Shown: positions 54,596 through 61,729 of the stretch, one piece after another
Numbering within the stretch: the stretch's first letter is position 1
Layout of the letters: each line of letters starts with the position of its first letter
Assembly: GCF_900105345.1 (NCBI RefSeq)
Contig: NZ_FNSN01000003.1
Span: 1,922,001 to 1,986,000 of the forward strand
Length of the DNA stretch: 64,000 bases
Source: Arthrobacter woluwensis
Lineage (GTDB): Bacteria; Actinomycetota; Actinomycetes; Actinomycetales; Micrococcaceae
Direction: 5' to 3'
Notes under the pieces: generated by a model
The model's input: the letters and a program-made list of their open reading frames with translations, nothing else
Databases searched by the model: none
Told to the model about the DNA's origin: nothing
Position numbers and translations under genes: made by a program

Positions 54596-55600
54596 ATGGC
54601 ACGACCTTTCACTCTCTTCACCGGCCAGTGGGCCGACCTGACCCTGGACGAGGTGGCCGGGCTGGCCGCCGGCTGGGGCTACGACGGACTGGAGATCGCG
54701 GTCTCCGGTGAGCATCTCGACGCGGCCCGCTGGGACGATGACGAGTACATCGCCGAGCGGCTCGGGATCCTCGAGAAGCACGGCCTCAAGCTGTGGGCCA
54801 TCTCGAACCACCTCAAGGGCCAGGCCGTGTGCGATGACCCGATCGATTTCCGTCATCAGGCGATCGTCGGCACCGCGGTGTGGGGCGACGGCGACCCGGA
54901 GGGCGTGCGGCAGCGCGCCGCGGAGGAGCTGAAGAACACCGCGCGGCTCGCGAAGAAGCTCGGCGTGAAGACCGTGGTCGGGTTCACGGGGTCCAAGATC
55001 TGGCAGTACGTGGCGATGTTCCCGCCCGTCCCGGCCGAGGTCATCGACGCCGGCTACCAGGACTTCGCGGACCGCTGGAACCCCATCCTCGACGTGTTCG
55101 ACGAGTGCGGGGTCCGCTTCGCCCATGAGGTCCACCCGAGCGAGATCGCCTACGACTACTGGTCCACGCAGCGGGCGCTGGAGGCGATCGGGCACCGCGA
55201 GGCGTTCGGGCTGAACTGGGACCCGTCCCACATGATGTGGCAGGGCATCGACCCGGTCTCCTTCATCACGGACTTCGCGGACCGGATCTACCACGTGGAC
55301 TGCAAGGACACCCGGATGCGGATGGGCAACGGCCGCGCGGGGATCCTCTCCTCGCACCTGGCCTGGGGCGACCCGCACCGCGGCTGGGACTTCGTCTCGG
55401 CGGGACGCGGGGACGTGCCGTGGGAGGACTCGTTCCGCGCGCTCACGGCCATCGGCTACGACGGCCCCATCTCGGTCGAGTGGGAGGACGCCGGGATGGA
55501 CCGGCTGCAGGGTGCGCCCGAGGCACTGGCGGCCCTGAAGCGCTTCGACTTCGAACCCAGCTCCCAGTCCTTCGACGCCGCCTTCAGCAACCAGAGCTGA
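54596..55600 (+). CDS. Xylose-isomerase-like TIM-barrel protein
   Basis: A 334-residue AP-endonuclease-2-family protein. 'FTLFTGQWADLTLDEVAGLA', 'WGYDGLEIAVSGEHLD', 'RFAHEVHPSEIAYDYWST', 'GLNWDPSHMMWQGIDP' and 'IYHVDCKDTRMRMGNG' carry the predicted Glu, Asp and His metal ligands. Such proteins occur with Gfo/Idh enzymes in pathways that proceed through 3-keto sugars. It ends the plus-strand operon, just before a very long inverted repeat. Confidence 0.85.
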   Translation: MARPFTLFTGQWADLTLDEVAGLAAGWGYDGLEIAVSGEHLDAARWDDDEYIAERLGILEKHGLKLWAISNHLKGQAVCDDPIDFRHQAIVGTAVWGDGDPEGVRQRAAEELKNTARLAKKLGVKTVVGFTGSKIWQYVAMFPPVPAEVIDAGYQDFADRWNPILDVFDECGVRFAHEVHPSEIAYDYWSTQRALEAIGHREAFGLNWDPSHMMWQGIDPVSFITDFADRIYHVDCKDTRMRMGNGRAGILSSHLAWGDPHRGWDFVSAGRGDVPWEDSFRALTAIGYDGPISVEWEDAGMDRLQGAPEALAALKRFDFEPSSQSFDAAFSNQS

Positions 55601-55621
55601 CGGCGCGTACCTCCCGTCCTC

Positions 55622-55682
55622 CGCGAGGGAACAGCTGATGCCCGGATACGGCGTGTATCCGGGCATCAGCTGTTCCCTCGCG
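55622..55682. terminator. Perfect 28-bp inverted repeat between converging genes
   Basis: Arms at 55622-55649 and 55655-55682 are perfectly complementary around GGCGT. It lies between the converging isomerase-like and APC permease genes, 22 bases after the first stop. It is the longest hairpin in the window. No T-run, so terminator activity is inferred. Confidence 0.75.
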
Positions 55683-55698
55683 TGGTCACGTGGTGGGG

Positions 55699-57201
55699 TC
55701 AGGCGGCCGGGGAAGGGAGCGGCTCGGATTCCGCCGCGTCGTCGAGGCCTGCCTTGTCCATGTCCTCGGCCAGCGCCGCGTACACCTGGGGCCGCTTGCG
55801 CTTCAGATAGGGCCCGAGGATCAGCCCGCCGACGACGGCCACCACCAGGAGGAGCGGCAAGAGCCGCACGGCCAGGGCGTCCGAGCCGGCCACGATGTCG
55901 AAGTTGATGATCGCCAGCACCACGATCGTCCCCAGACCCAGCATGGCGATGAGCGGCGCCACGAAGGTGCGGCCGATCCTGGGGTCCCGCTGCCGCCGGA
56001 AGTGCACGATGATCGCGAGGGCCGCGAGCACCTGGAGCACCATGATGCACAGCGTGCCGAAGCCGATCATGCTCGGCACGAGTGAGGTGATCGGGTCGAG
56101 GCCGGCCAGGGCGAACGCCCCCGCCACGACGACGGCGAACACCGCCTGCACGACGCACGCCACCACCGGGGACCCTCCCGCGTTGGTGCGGGCCAGGGCG
56201 TACGGGAACACCCGGGCGCGGCCCAGGGCGTAGAGATAGCGGGCCGCCGAATTGTGGAAGGCCAGCATCGCGGCGAACAGGCTCACGAGCAGCAGGACCA
56301 TCATGACCTTCACGAGTGGATCCCCGAGGTACTGCCCGGCCAGGCTGAAGAGCAGATCGCCGGATTCGAGGTGTTCCTGCGAAGCGATCTGAGCCTGCGC
56401 GACGCCCGTGGCGCTCACCACGGCCCAGCTGGTCAGGGCGAAGACCACGCCGATGATGCTCACCGAGATGTACGTGGCACGGGGCACCGTGCGGGAGGGG
56501 TTCTTGGCCTCCTCACCGAAGAGACTGGTGGCCTCGAATCCGAGGAACGCCGTCGCCGCGAGCAGGAGCCCGATGGGCAGCGATCCGGAGAAGATCGCGT
56601 CCGGCGAGAAGGCCTCCACGCTGAAGCCGGTGCGGACCAGGACGGAGATGTCGAACACCACGAGCACCAGGGTCTCCAGCACCAGGGCTATGCCGAGCAC
56701 CGCGGAGCTGATGTCGATGCCGCGCCGGGCCAGCAGGAAGGAGGCCACGATGGACAGCAGGCCCCACACGTACCAGTGCACGTCGAGGCCGGTCAGCTGG
56801 GCGATGATCGTCTGCATGAAGAAGCCGCTGGTCCCGATGGTGCCGACCACGAAGAAGTTGTAGCCCAGGGTCGCGATGAGTCCCGCCACGAGACCGCCGG
56901 TCCGGCCGAGGCCCTTGAGCACGAAGGCGTAGAAGCCTCCGGCGTTGACCAGCACGCGGGACATCTGGGCGTAGCCGACGGCGAAGATCAGGAAGAGGGC
57001 GGCGATGACGAGGAACGCGAAGGGCGTGCCTCCGCCGTTGCCGAGGGCGATCGCGAGCGAGGCCACCACCACCGTGCCGGTGAGCGGGGCGACGGCGGCG
57101 AGCACCAGGAACACCACACCGGGCGTGCCGAGCGTGCCGCGTTTGAGGCCGGAGGCCGAGCCGGGCGAGGCCGGGCTCGTTGAGGCTGAGAGTTTTTCCA
57201 C
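55699..57201 (-). CDS. APC-superfamily amino acid/amine permease
   Basis: A 500-residue transporter with twelve predicted membrane segments. 'GTLGTPGVVFLVLAAVAPLT', 'NAGGFYAFVLKGLGR', 'LGFEATSLFGEEAKNPSRTV' and 'FHNSAARYLYALGRARVFP' are typical of APC permeases. It lies at the edge of the amine-oxidase region and likely imports an amine or amino acid. GTG start at 57199-57201, preceded by AAGGAG. Confidence 0.88.
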   Translation of the reverse strand: MEKLSASTSPASPGSASGLKRGTLGTPGVVFLVLAAVAPLTGTVVVASLAIALGNGGGTPFAFLVIAALFLIFAVGYAQMSRVLVNAGGFYAFVLKGLGRTGGLVAGLIATLGYNFFVVGTIGTSGFFMQTIIAQLTGLDVHWYVWGLLSIVASFLLARRGIDISSAVLGIALVLETLVLVVFDISVLVRTGFSVEAFSPDAIFSGSLPIGLLLAATAFLGFEATSLFGEEAKNPSRTVPRATYISVSIIGVVFALTSWAVVSATGVAQAQIASQEHLESGDLLFSLAGQYLGDPLVKVMMVLLLVSLFAAMLAFHNSAARYLYALGRARVFPYALARTNAGGSPVVACVVQAVFAVVVAGAFALAGLDPITSLVPSMIGFGTLCIMVLQVLAALAIIVHFRRQRDPRIGRTFVAPLIAMLGLGTIVVLAIINFDIVAGSDALAVRLLPLLLVVAVVGGLILGPYLKRKRPQVYAALAEDMDKAGLDDAAESEPLPSPAA

Positions 57202-57255
57202 GCTGTGTCTCCTTGACGATGAAGCGGGTGCGAGGGGATGGGGGAGGGCGGCCGG

Positions 57256-58083
57256 TCAGAGACCGGCGTCGGCGAAAGCGATCGTGGGCACGTCCACCAC
57301 ATGCGAGCCGCCGTCGGCCACCAGCACGGCGCCGGTGATGTACGAGGAGGCGGAGGACCCGAGGAACAGCGCGATCGAGGCGATCTCCTCGGGTTCCGCG
57401 GGACGGCCGAGCGGGACGTTGCGGGTCACGGTCCGGTAGGCGTCCTCCCGGGAGGCGATGCCCGCCTGGGCCGCGAATTCGTCCATCTCGGCGTCGGCCA
57501 TGGGGGTCCGCACCCAGCCGGGGCAGATCGCGTTGACGCGGACGCCGTGGGGGCCGTAATCGCGGGCGAGGCTGCGGGTCAGGCCGATCAAGGCGTGCTT
57601 TCCCGTGGTGTAGCCGACGACCGAGGGGCCGGCGAAGAGCCCGGCGAGGGAGGACATCACGACGATCCGGCCCGAGTTCCGGATCAGTTCCGGAAGGCAC
57701 GCGCGGGCCGTGATGAAGGCGGTGTTCAGATTGGCGCGCAGGGCGGCATCCCAGGCGGTGTCGTCGGTGTCGAGGGCGGAGGAGAAACCGTGGCCTCCCG
57801 CGTTCGCGACCAGGACGTCCAGCCGTCCGTGCCGGCGGACGATCTCGGCGACGCCCTCCTGGGCCGAGGCCGCGTCGGAGGCGTCGAGAACGAGCGCCGT
57901 GCCATCGACCTCAGCGGCGATCGCTTGCAAGGGCTCCACTCGGCGGCCCGCCACGATCACGGTCGCGCCCGCCGCGGCGAAGGCGCGGGCGATCGCGGCG
58001 CCGATGCCGGTGCCTCCGCCCGTGATCAGGACGACCTGTGACGGGGTCTCGGATGCGGTGTTCGTCGCGGGAGCGGTGGTCAT
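57256..58083 (-). CDS. Short-chain dehydrogenase/reductase
   Basis: A 275-residue classical SDR. The cofactor motif is 'LITGGGTGIGAA' (residues 19-30), 'VANAGGHG' follows strand 4, and the catalytic Ser-Tyr-Lys set is in 'VMSSLAG' and 'VGYTTGKHALIG'. 'NAICPGWVRTPM' is standard. The ATG at 58083 follows GGAGGA. Its position between the permease and a second SDR suggests a step in the same amine or aromatic pathway, but the substrate is unknown. Confidence 0.88.
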   Translation of the reverse strand: MTTAPATNTASETPSQVVLITGGGTGIGAAIARAFAAAGATVIVAGRRVEPLQAIAAEVDGTALVLDASDAASAQEGVAEIVRRHGRLDVLVANAGGHGFSSALDTDDTAWDAALRANLNTAFITARACLPELIRNSGRIVVMSSLAGLFAGPSVVGYTTGKHALIGLTRSLARDYGPHGVRVNAICPGWVRTPMADAEMDEFAAQAGIASREDAYRTVTRNVPLGRPAEPEEIASIALFLGSSASSYITGAVLVADGGSHVVDVPTIAFADAGL

Positions 58084-58133
58084 GATGTCCTCCAAAGCAT
58101 GGTGTCCTCCAGAATCGGATGGGGAAGGCCGCG

Positions 58134-58955
58134 TCAGGCCGGGAAGGCGCTGCGGGCGCTGTAGGCGAAATCGCTGAGCAGGGTGGTCCCGTTGACCGGA
58201 CCCGACCGCGGTGACAGGAGGAACAGCACCTGCTGTGCCACCTGCTCGGGGCTCTGCACGGGGAATGCGGCGTCCGCGAAGCCGCCGGGTTTCTCCAGAT
58301 CGGTCCGGCTCATGGGGGTGTCCACCACGGAGGGGCAGAGGGCGTTGACCCGGATGCCGTGCCCGGCCCACTCGACCGCCACCGCGCGCCCCAGCTGGAC
58401 GAGTCCGGCCTTGGACGCGCAGTAGGGGGCCATGCCGGGTGCCGCCACGACGGCCGAATCACTCGCCAGGAGCACGACGGCAGGCTGCCGCCCTTCGAGC
58501 AGCAGCGGCAGGGCGTGCTTGAGCACCAGGAACGGGGCCAGGAGGTTGACGTCGAGCACCATCCGCCACTCCCGCAGGTCCGTGTCCTCCAAGGGTGTGC
58601 CGACCGGCCCGGAGACCCCGGCGCACGAGACCAGGAGATCCAGTGAGCCGAAGCGCTCGGCCAGGGAAGCGAACGCCGCCTGGACCGCGGCCTCATCGCA
58701 CAGATCCAGGCACAGCGGAACGAAGCCGGCGGCCGCAGGTGCGGGAGCGCCGTCGTCGGAAGCTGGGAGAAGCGAGTCTTCGACCGGCAGCGGCGACGCT
58801 GCGAACTCCCGGGCGGCACGGTCCAGGGCGGCCTGGTCGCGGTCCAGACCGGCTACCGAGCAGCCCTCGTCCAGGAGCGCGGCACACACCGCGCGGCCGA
58901 TGCCGCTCGCAGCGCCGGTCACGACTGCGAACCGGCCGCTCAGCCCGGCGTTCAC
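58134..58955 (-). CDS. Short-chain dehydrogenase/reductase
   Basis: A 273-residue classical SDR with 'VVTGAASGIGRAV' at residues 11-23, 'LVSCAGVSGP', a catalytic Ser in 'LLASDSAVVA' and Tyr-Lys in 'APYCASKAGLVQLG'. It has a longer stretch of Ala/Pro/Ser-rich sequence (about 52-76) between strand 2 and helix C than usual. GTG start at 58953-58955. First gene of the minus-strand run SDR, SDR, permease. Confidence 0.86.
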   Translation of the reverse strand: MNAGLSGRFAVVTGAASGIGRAVCAALLDEGCSVAGLDRDQAALDRAAREFAASPLPVEDSLLPASDDGAPAPAAAGFVPLCLDLCDEAAVQAAFASLAERFGSLDLLVSCAGVSGPVGTPLEDTDLREWRMVLDVNLLAPFLVLKHALPLLLEGRQPAVVLLASDSAVVAAPGMAPYCASKAGLVQLGRAVAVEWAGHGIRVNALCPSVVDTPMSRTDLEKPGGFADAAFPVQSPEQVAQQVLFLLSPRSGPVNGTTLLSDFAYSARSAFPA

Positions 58956-59074
58956 GGGTGCGCCTCGGGGGAGCGGGCCGCGGAGGGTGAAGTGATCGAT
59001 TTCATGGATCTCATCCTGAATGCTCCGCGCGACGAGAGCGCCAGGGCCTGCGCGGAACGGCTATTGCCATGCCC

Positions 59075-59117
59075 GCCCGGGCAAGTGGCCGCACGGCTCT
59101 TCGCGCCTGGGCAAGTG
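59075..59117. promoter_or_regulatory. Direct repeat GCCYGGGCAAGTG, 30-bp period
   Basis: GCCCGGGCAAGTG at 59075-59087 and GCCTGGGCAAGTG at 59105-59117 lie in the 276-base gap between the divergent SDR and moaF genes. The 30-base period keeps both on about the same helix face, as expected for an activator. The rest of the gap shows no gene. Confidence 0.55.
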
Positions 59118-59231
59118 CAGGGCACGGACACCCATGGGAATGCGCGGACGGCGGGAGCAGACTGAAGTCAGGCCCGGCAGCCCGCCGGGCATGGACACGC
59201 TGTTTTCAGCACGGCAGTTTCAAGGAGCATC

Positions 59232-60077
59232 ATGACGGAACACGGCACGATTCCGGGCCCCTCGCTCTCCGACACCTCGACGTGGCTTCCCCTGGACGGG
59301 CTCGCCCCGGGGTTCGACGCCAACAAGGCCCCGCATGACACCGGCCTGGCCGGCCAGGTGGTCGTGGTGACCGATGAGCGCGGCACGAGCGTCACCCATG
59401 AGTTCACCGACAGTGAGGTGTCCTGGGACTACCAGCCGGGACCGGGGGACTCCCTGGAGGCTCATCAGGGCACGGACGCCTACGAAGCCTTCCTGGTGGA
59501 CGACGGGCTCTACTTCGTCCAGTTCCATCACCGCTTCCGTCCGGATCAGGCCGTGTCGCTGGTGCTGGATCTGCGGGACGGGCGCGCCCTGAGCGTGCTC
59601 AGCACCATCCTGGACGAGGACCGCCCGGCCGGCGCCACGCGCGTGCGGCACGACTTCGGCCCCGCGGTGATCGCGGGCGCCGAGGTGAGCGGAGCGGCGC
59701 CCGCCCCGACATCGTCCCTGATCGGCCGCCGTGTCGTGTGGGACTACAGCCCCGAACACGCGTACGAGCACATCTACCTGTCGGAGCAGTGGTACACCTG
59801 GCAGTGCCTCGCCGGTCCGGAGAAGGGCCTGGCGGACACGGACGAGAACTCGGTGTGGCAGGTGCGGCCCGGCATCTACGTCTTCGCGTGGCGCGAGAAG
59901 GTCATCCCCTGTGCCTCGGTGACGATCGCCGACCACCGGGACGCCTCGGCCATCCGCTCACACGGCGTGCTCTTCGGCCTCGACGAGACCGGTGAGGTCC
60001 CCACCCACTTCACCTTCGGCGCCCACGGCCGCCTGGTGTCCATGACGGTCCACCCGGAGAACCTGAACTTCGTCTGA
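59232..60077 (+). CDS. moaF: MoaF-family protein
   Basis: A 281-residue protein with an N-terminal MoaF domain and a C-terminal MoaF_C domain, both beta-rich: 'STWLPLDGLAPGFDANK', 'SWDYQPG', 'YFVQFHHRFRPDQAVSLVLD', 'VWDYSPEHAYEHIYLSEQWY' and 'VRPGIYVFAWREKVIPCASV'. moaF was named in the monoamine regulon of Klebsiella, next to tyramine oxidase; the link to molybdenum cofactor in its product name is historical. Here too it lies beside a copper amine oxidase and an aldehyde dehydrogenase. The ATG follows AAGGAG. Confidence 0.88.
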   Translation: MTEHGTIPGPSLSDTSTWLPLDGLAPGFDANKAPHDTGLAGQVVVVTDERGTSVTHEFTDSEVSWDYQPGPGDSLEAHQGTDAYEAFLVDDGLYFVQFHHRFRPDQAVSLVLDLRDGRALSVLSTILDEDRPAGATRVRHDFGPAVIAGAEVSGAAPAPTSSLIGRRVVWDYSPEHAYEHIYLSEQWYTWQCLAGPEKGLADTDENSVWQVRPGIYVFAWREKVIPCASVTIADHRDASAIRSHGVLFGLDETGEVPTHFTFGAHGRLVSMTVHPENLNFV

Positions 60078-60111
60078 GCCGACCCAGCGCGACACCGCGG
60101 CACGAGCCGCA

Positions 60112-60152
60112 CGCGAAAGCCCCCGGAAGGAATCCTTCCGGGGGCTTTCGCG
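60112..60152. terminator. Perfect 41-base palindrome between converging genes
   Basis: Arms of 20 bases at 60112-60131 and 60133-60152 around a single A, between moaF and the converging aldehyde dehydrogenase gene. No T-run. Confidence 0.75.
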
Positions 60153-60178
60153 GGCCCAAGAACGTCCGGCGTCAGGCG

Positions 60179-61576
60179 TCAGCTCCTGATGACCTGGCTC
60201 GCGGCGACGGCCTTGAGACCCTCGACGCCGAACTCCAGGCCGTAGCCGGACTGCTTCACGCCGCCGAACGGCACCATCGGGTGGAGGCCGCCATGGCTGT
60301 TGACCCAGACCGTCCCGGCCTGGAGCCGTGAGGCCAGGGCGAGGGCGCGGTCCCGGTCGGAGGACCACACGGACGCGCCGAGACCCACGGACGCGGCGTT
60401 CGCCATGGCGATGGCGTCCTCCACATCGTCGAAGCGGATCACGGGCAGTGCCGGACCGAACTGCTCCTCCTGGACCAGGTCGGCGTCGTCGGCGATGTCG
60501 GTGACGATCGTGATGGGGAAGAACGTCCCGCCCAGGGGAGTCCCACCGGTGGCGAGCGTCGCCCCGGAGGCCTTCGCGGAGTCGACCAGCCGTTCGACGA
60601 TCCGGAACTGCGCCTCGTTCTGCACCGGGCCGAGCAGATTGCCTTCTTCCAGCCCCGGGCCCATGGGCGTGCGGGCGGCGACGGCGGCCAGTTCGCGGAC
60701 CACCGCGTCGTGGACGGAGGAATGGACATAGAGCCGCTTGAGGGCCGCGCAGGTCTGGCCGGTGTTGATGAACGCGCCCCAGAAGAGGTCCTCCGCGATG
60801 GCGGCCGGATCGACGTCGTCGAGGACGATCCCGGCGTCGTTCCCGCCGAGCTCCAAGGTGAGGCGTTTGATGGTGTCCGCGGAGCTGCGGATGATCGAGC
60901 TGCCCGTCTTGGTGGAACCCGTGAACATGACCTTGCTGATGGCGGGGTGCTCCGCGAGGGCGGCACTGACCTCACGGTCGCCGCTGATCACTTCCAGCAC
61001 ACCGGCGGGGAGCACGGAGTTCACCACGTGCACGAGCGCCAGGACGCTCAGCGGCGTGTACTCGGACGGCTTGACGATCACCGCGTTGCCCATGCGCAGC
61101 GCCGGGGCGAACTGCCAGACCGCGATCATGAGTGGCCAGTTCCATGGACCGATCGCCGCGACGAGCCCGAGCGCGCGATAGTGCAGTTCCGCCCGGCCGC
61201 TCTCGTCGTCCACCAGCACCTGCGGTTCGAGCACCGTGTCCGCGGCAGCCCGCAGCCAGGCGGAGCAGGCGCCCACTTCGAAGCGGGCGTTCGGGCCGTC
61301 CAGCGGCTTGCCCTGTTCCCGGGACAGGAGACGGGCGAGGGCCTCGGCGTGGGCTTCGACCGCGTCGGCGGCCGCGTGGAGCAACCGGCTCCGTTCCTCG
61401 TGGCCGAGCGCGTCCCAGGCCGGCTGCGCCGCCGTCGCCCGGGAGATCGCCGCTTCGAGGTCCTCCACGTCCTCCACCGGCGCACGGCCGATGACCTCTC
61501 CGGTGGCGACGTCGCGGATCTCCCGCCCGCCGTCACCGGCCTGGACGGCGTTCAGCAGTTCCTCGTACTGTTCCAT
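60179..61576 (-). CDS. Aldehyde dehydrogenase
   Basis: A 465-residue NAD(P)-dependent aldehyde dehydrogenase. The catalytic cysteine is in 'FINTGQTCAALKRLYVH', the general-base glutamate in 'LTLELGGNDAGIVLDD', and the cofactor site in 'GPWNWPLMIA' and 'VMFTGSTKTGSS'. It would oxidise the aldehyde released by the amine oxidase encoded upstream to its acid. Confidence 0.92.
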   Translation of the reverse strand: MEQYEELLNAVQAGDGGREIRDVATGEVIGRAPVEDVEDLEAAISRATAAQPAWDALGHEERSRLLHAAADAVEAHAEALARLLSREQGKPLDGPNARFEVGACSAWLRAAADTVLEPQVLVDDESGRAELHYRALGLVAAIGPWNWPLMIAVWQFAPALRMGNAVIVKPSEYTPLSVLALVHVVNSVLPAGVLEVISGDREVSAALAEHPAISKVMFTGSTKTGSSIIRSSADTIKRLTLELGGNDAGIVLDDVDPAAIAEDLFWGAFINTGQTCAALKRLYVHSSVHDAVVRELAAVAARTPMGPGLEEGNLLGPVQNEAQFRIVERLVDSAKASGATLATGGTPLGGTFFPITIVTDIADDADLVQEEQFGPALPVIRFDDVEDAIAMANAASVGLGASVWSSDRDRALALASRLQAGTVWVNSHGGLHPMVPFGGVKQSGYGLEFGVEGLKAVAASQVIRS

Positions 61577-61688
61577 GGTTCCTCCTCCTGATGGACGGTG
61601 CTTCCCTCACGTTAGGACCGGGCGGCCTGCCGGTCATCGGCTCCCAGCGTGCGCGCCTTGTCCGGCAGCGCATGATCACCGGACGGAT

Positions 61689-61715
61689 GACGACGGCGCC
61701 CGGGCCGCCGTCGTC
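61689..61715 (-). terminator. Terminator after amine oxidase gene
   Basis: GACGACGGCG at 61689-61698 pairs with CGCCGTCGTC at 61706-61715 around a 7-base loop, 15 bases beyond the amine oxidase stop. It separates the oxidase from the dehydrogenase, which may have its own promoter. Confidence 0.55.
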
Positions 61716-61729
61716 GTCGCGCGCCACGC

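Noticed and set aside
53147-56158. A 1003-codon minus-strand open frame
   Set aside because: It is antisense to the coupled oxidoreductase and isomerase genes and starts within the permease gene; its composition is that of a complementary-strand shadow in GC-rich DNA.
59232-60077. Role in molybdenum cofactor synthesis
   Set aside because: No other molybdenum cofactor gene is nearby and the neighbours are amine catabolic, so the historical name is not taken as function.
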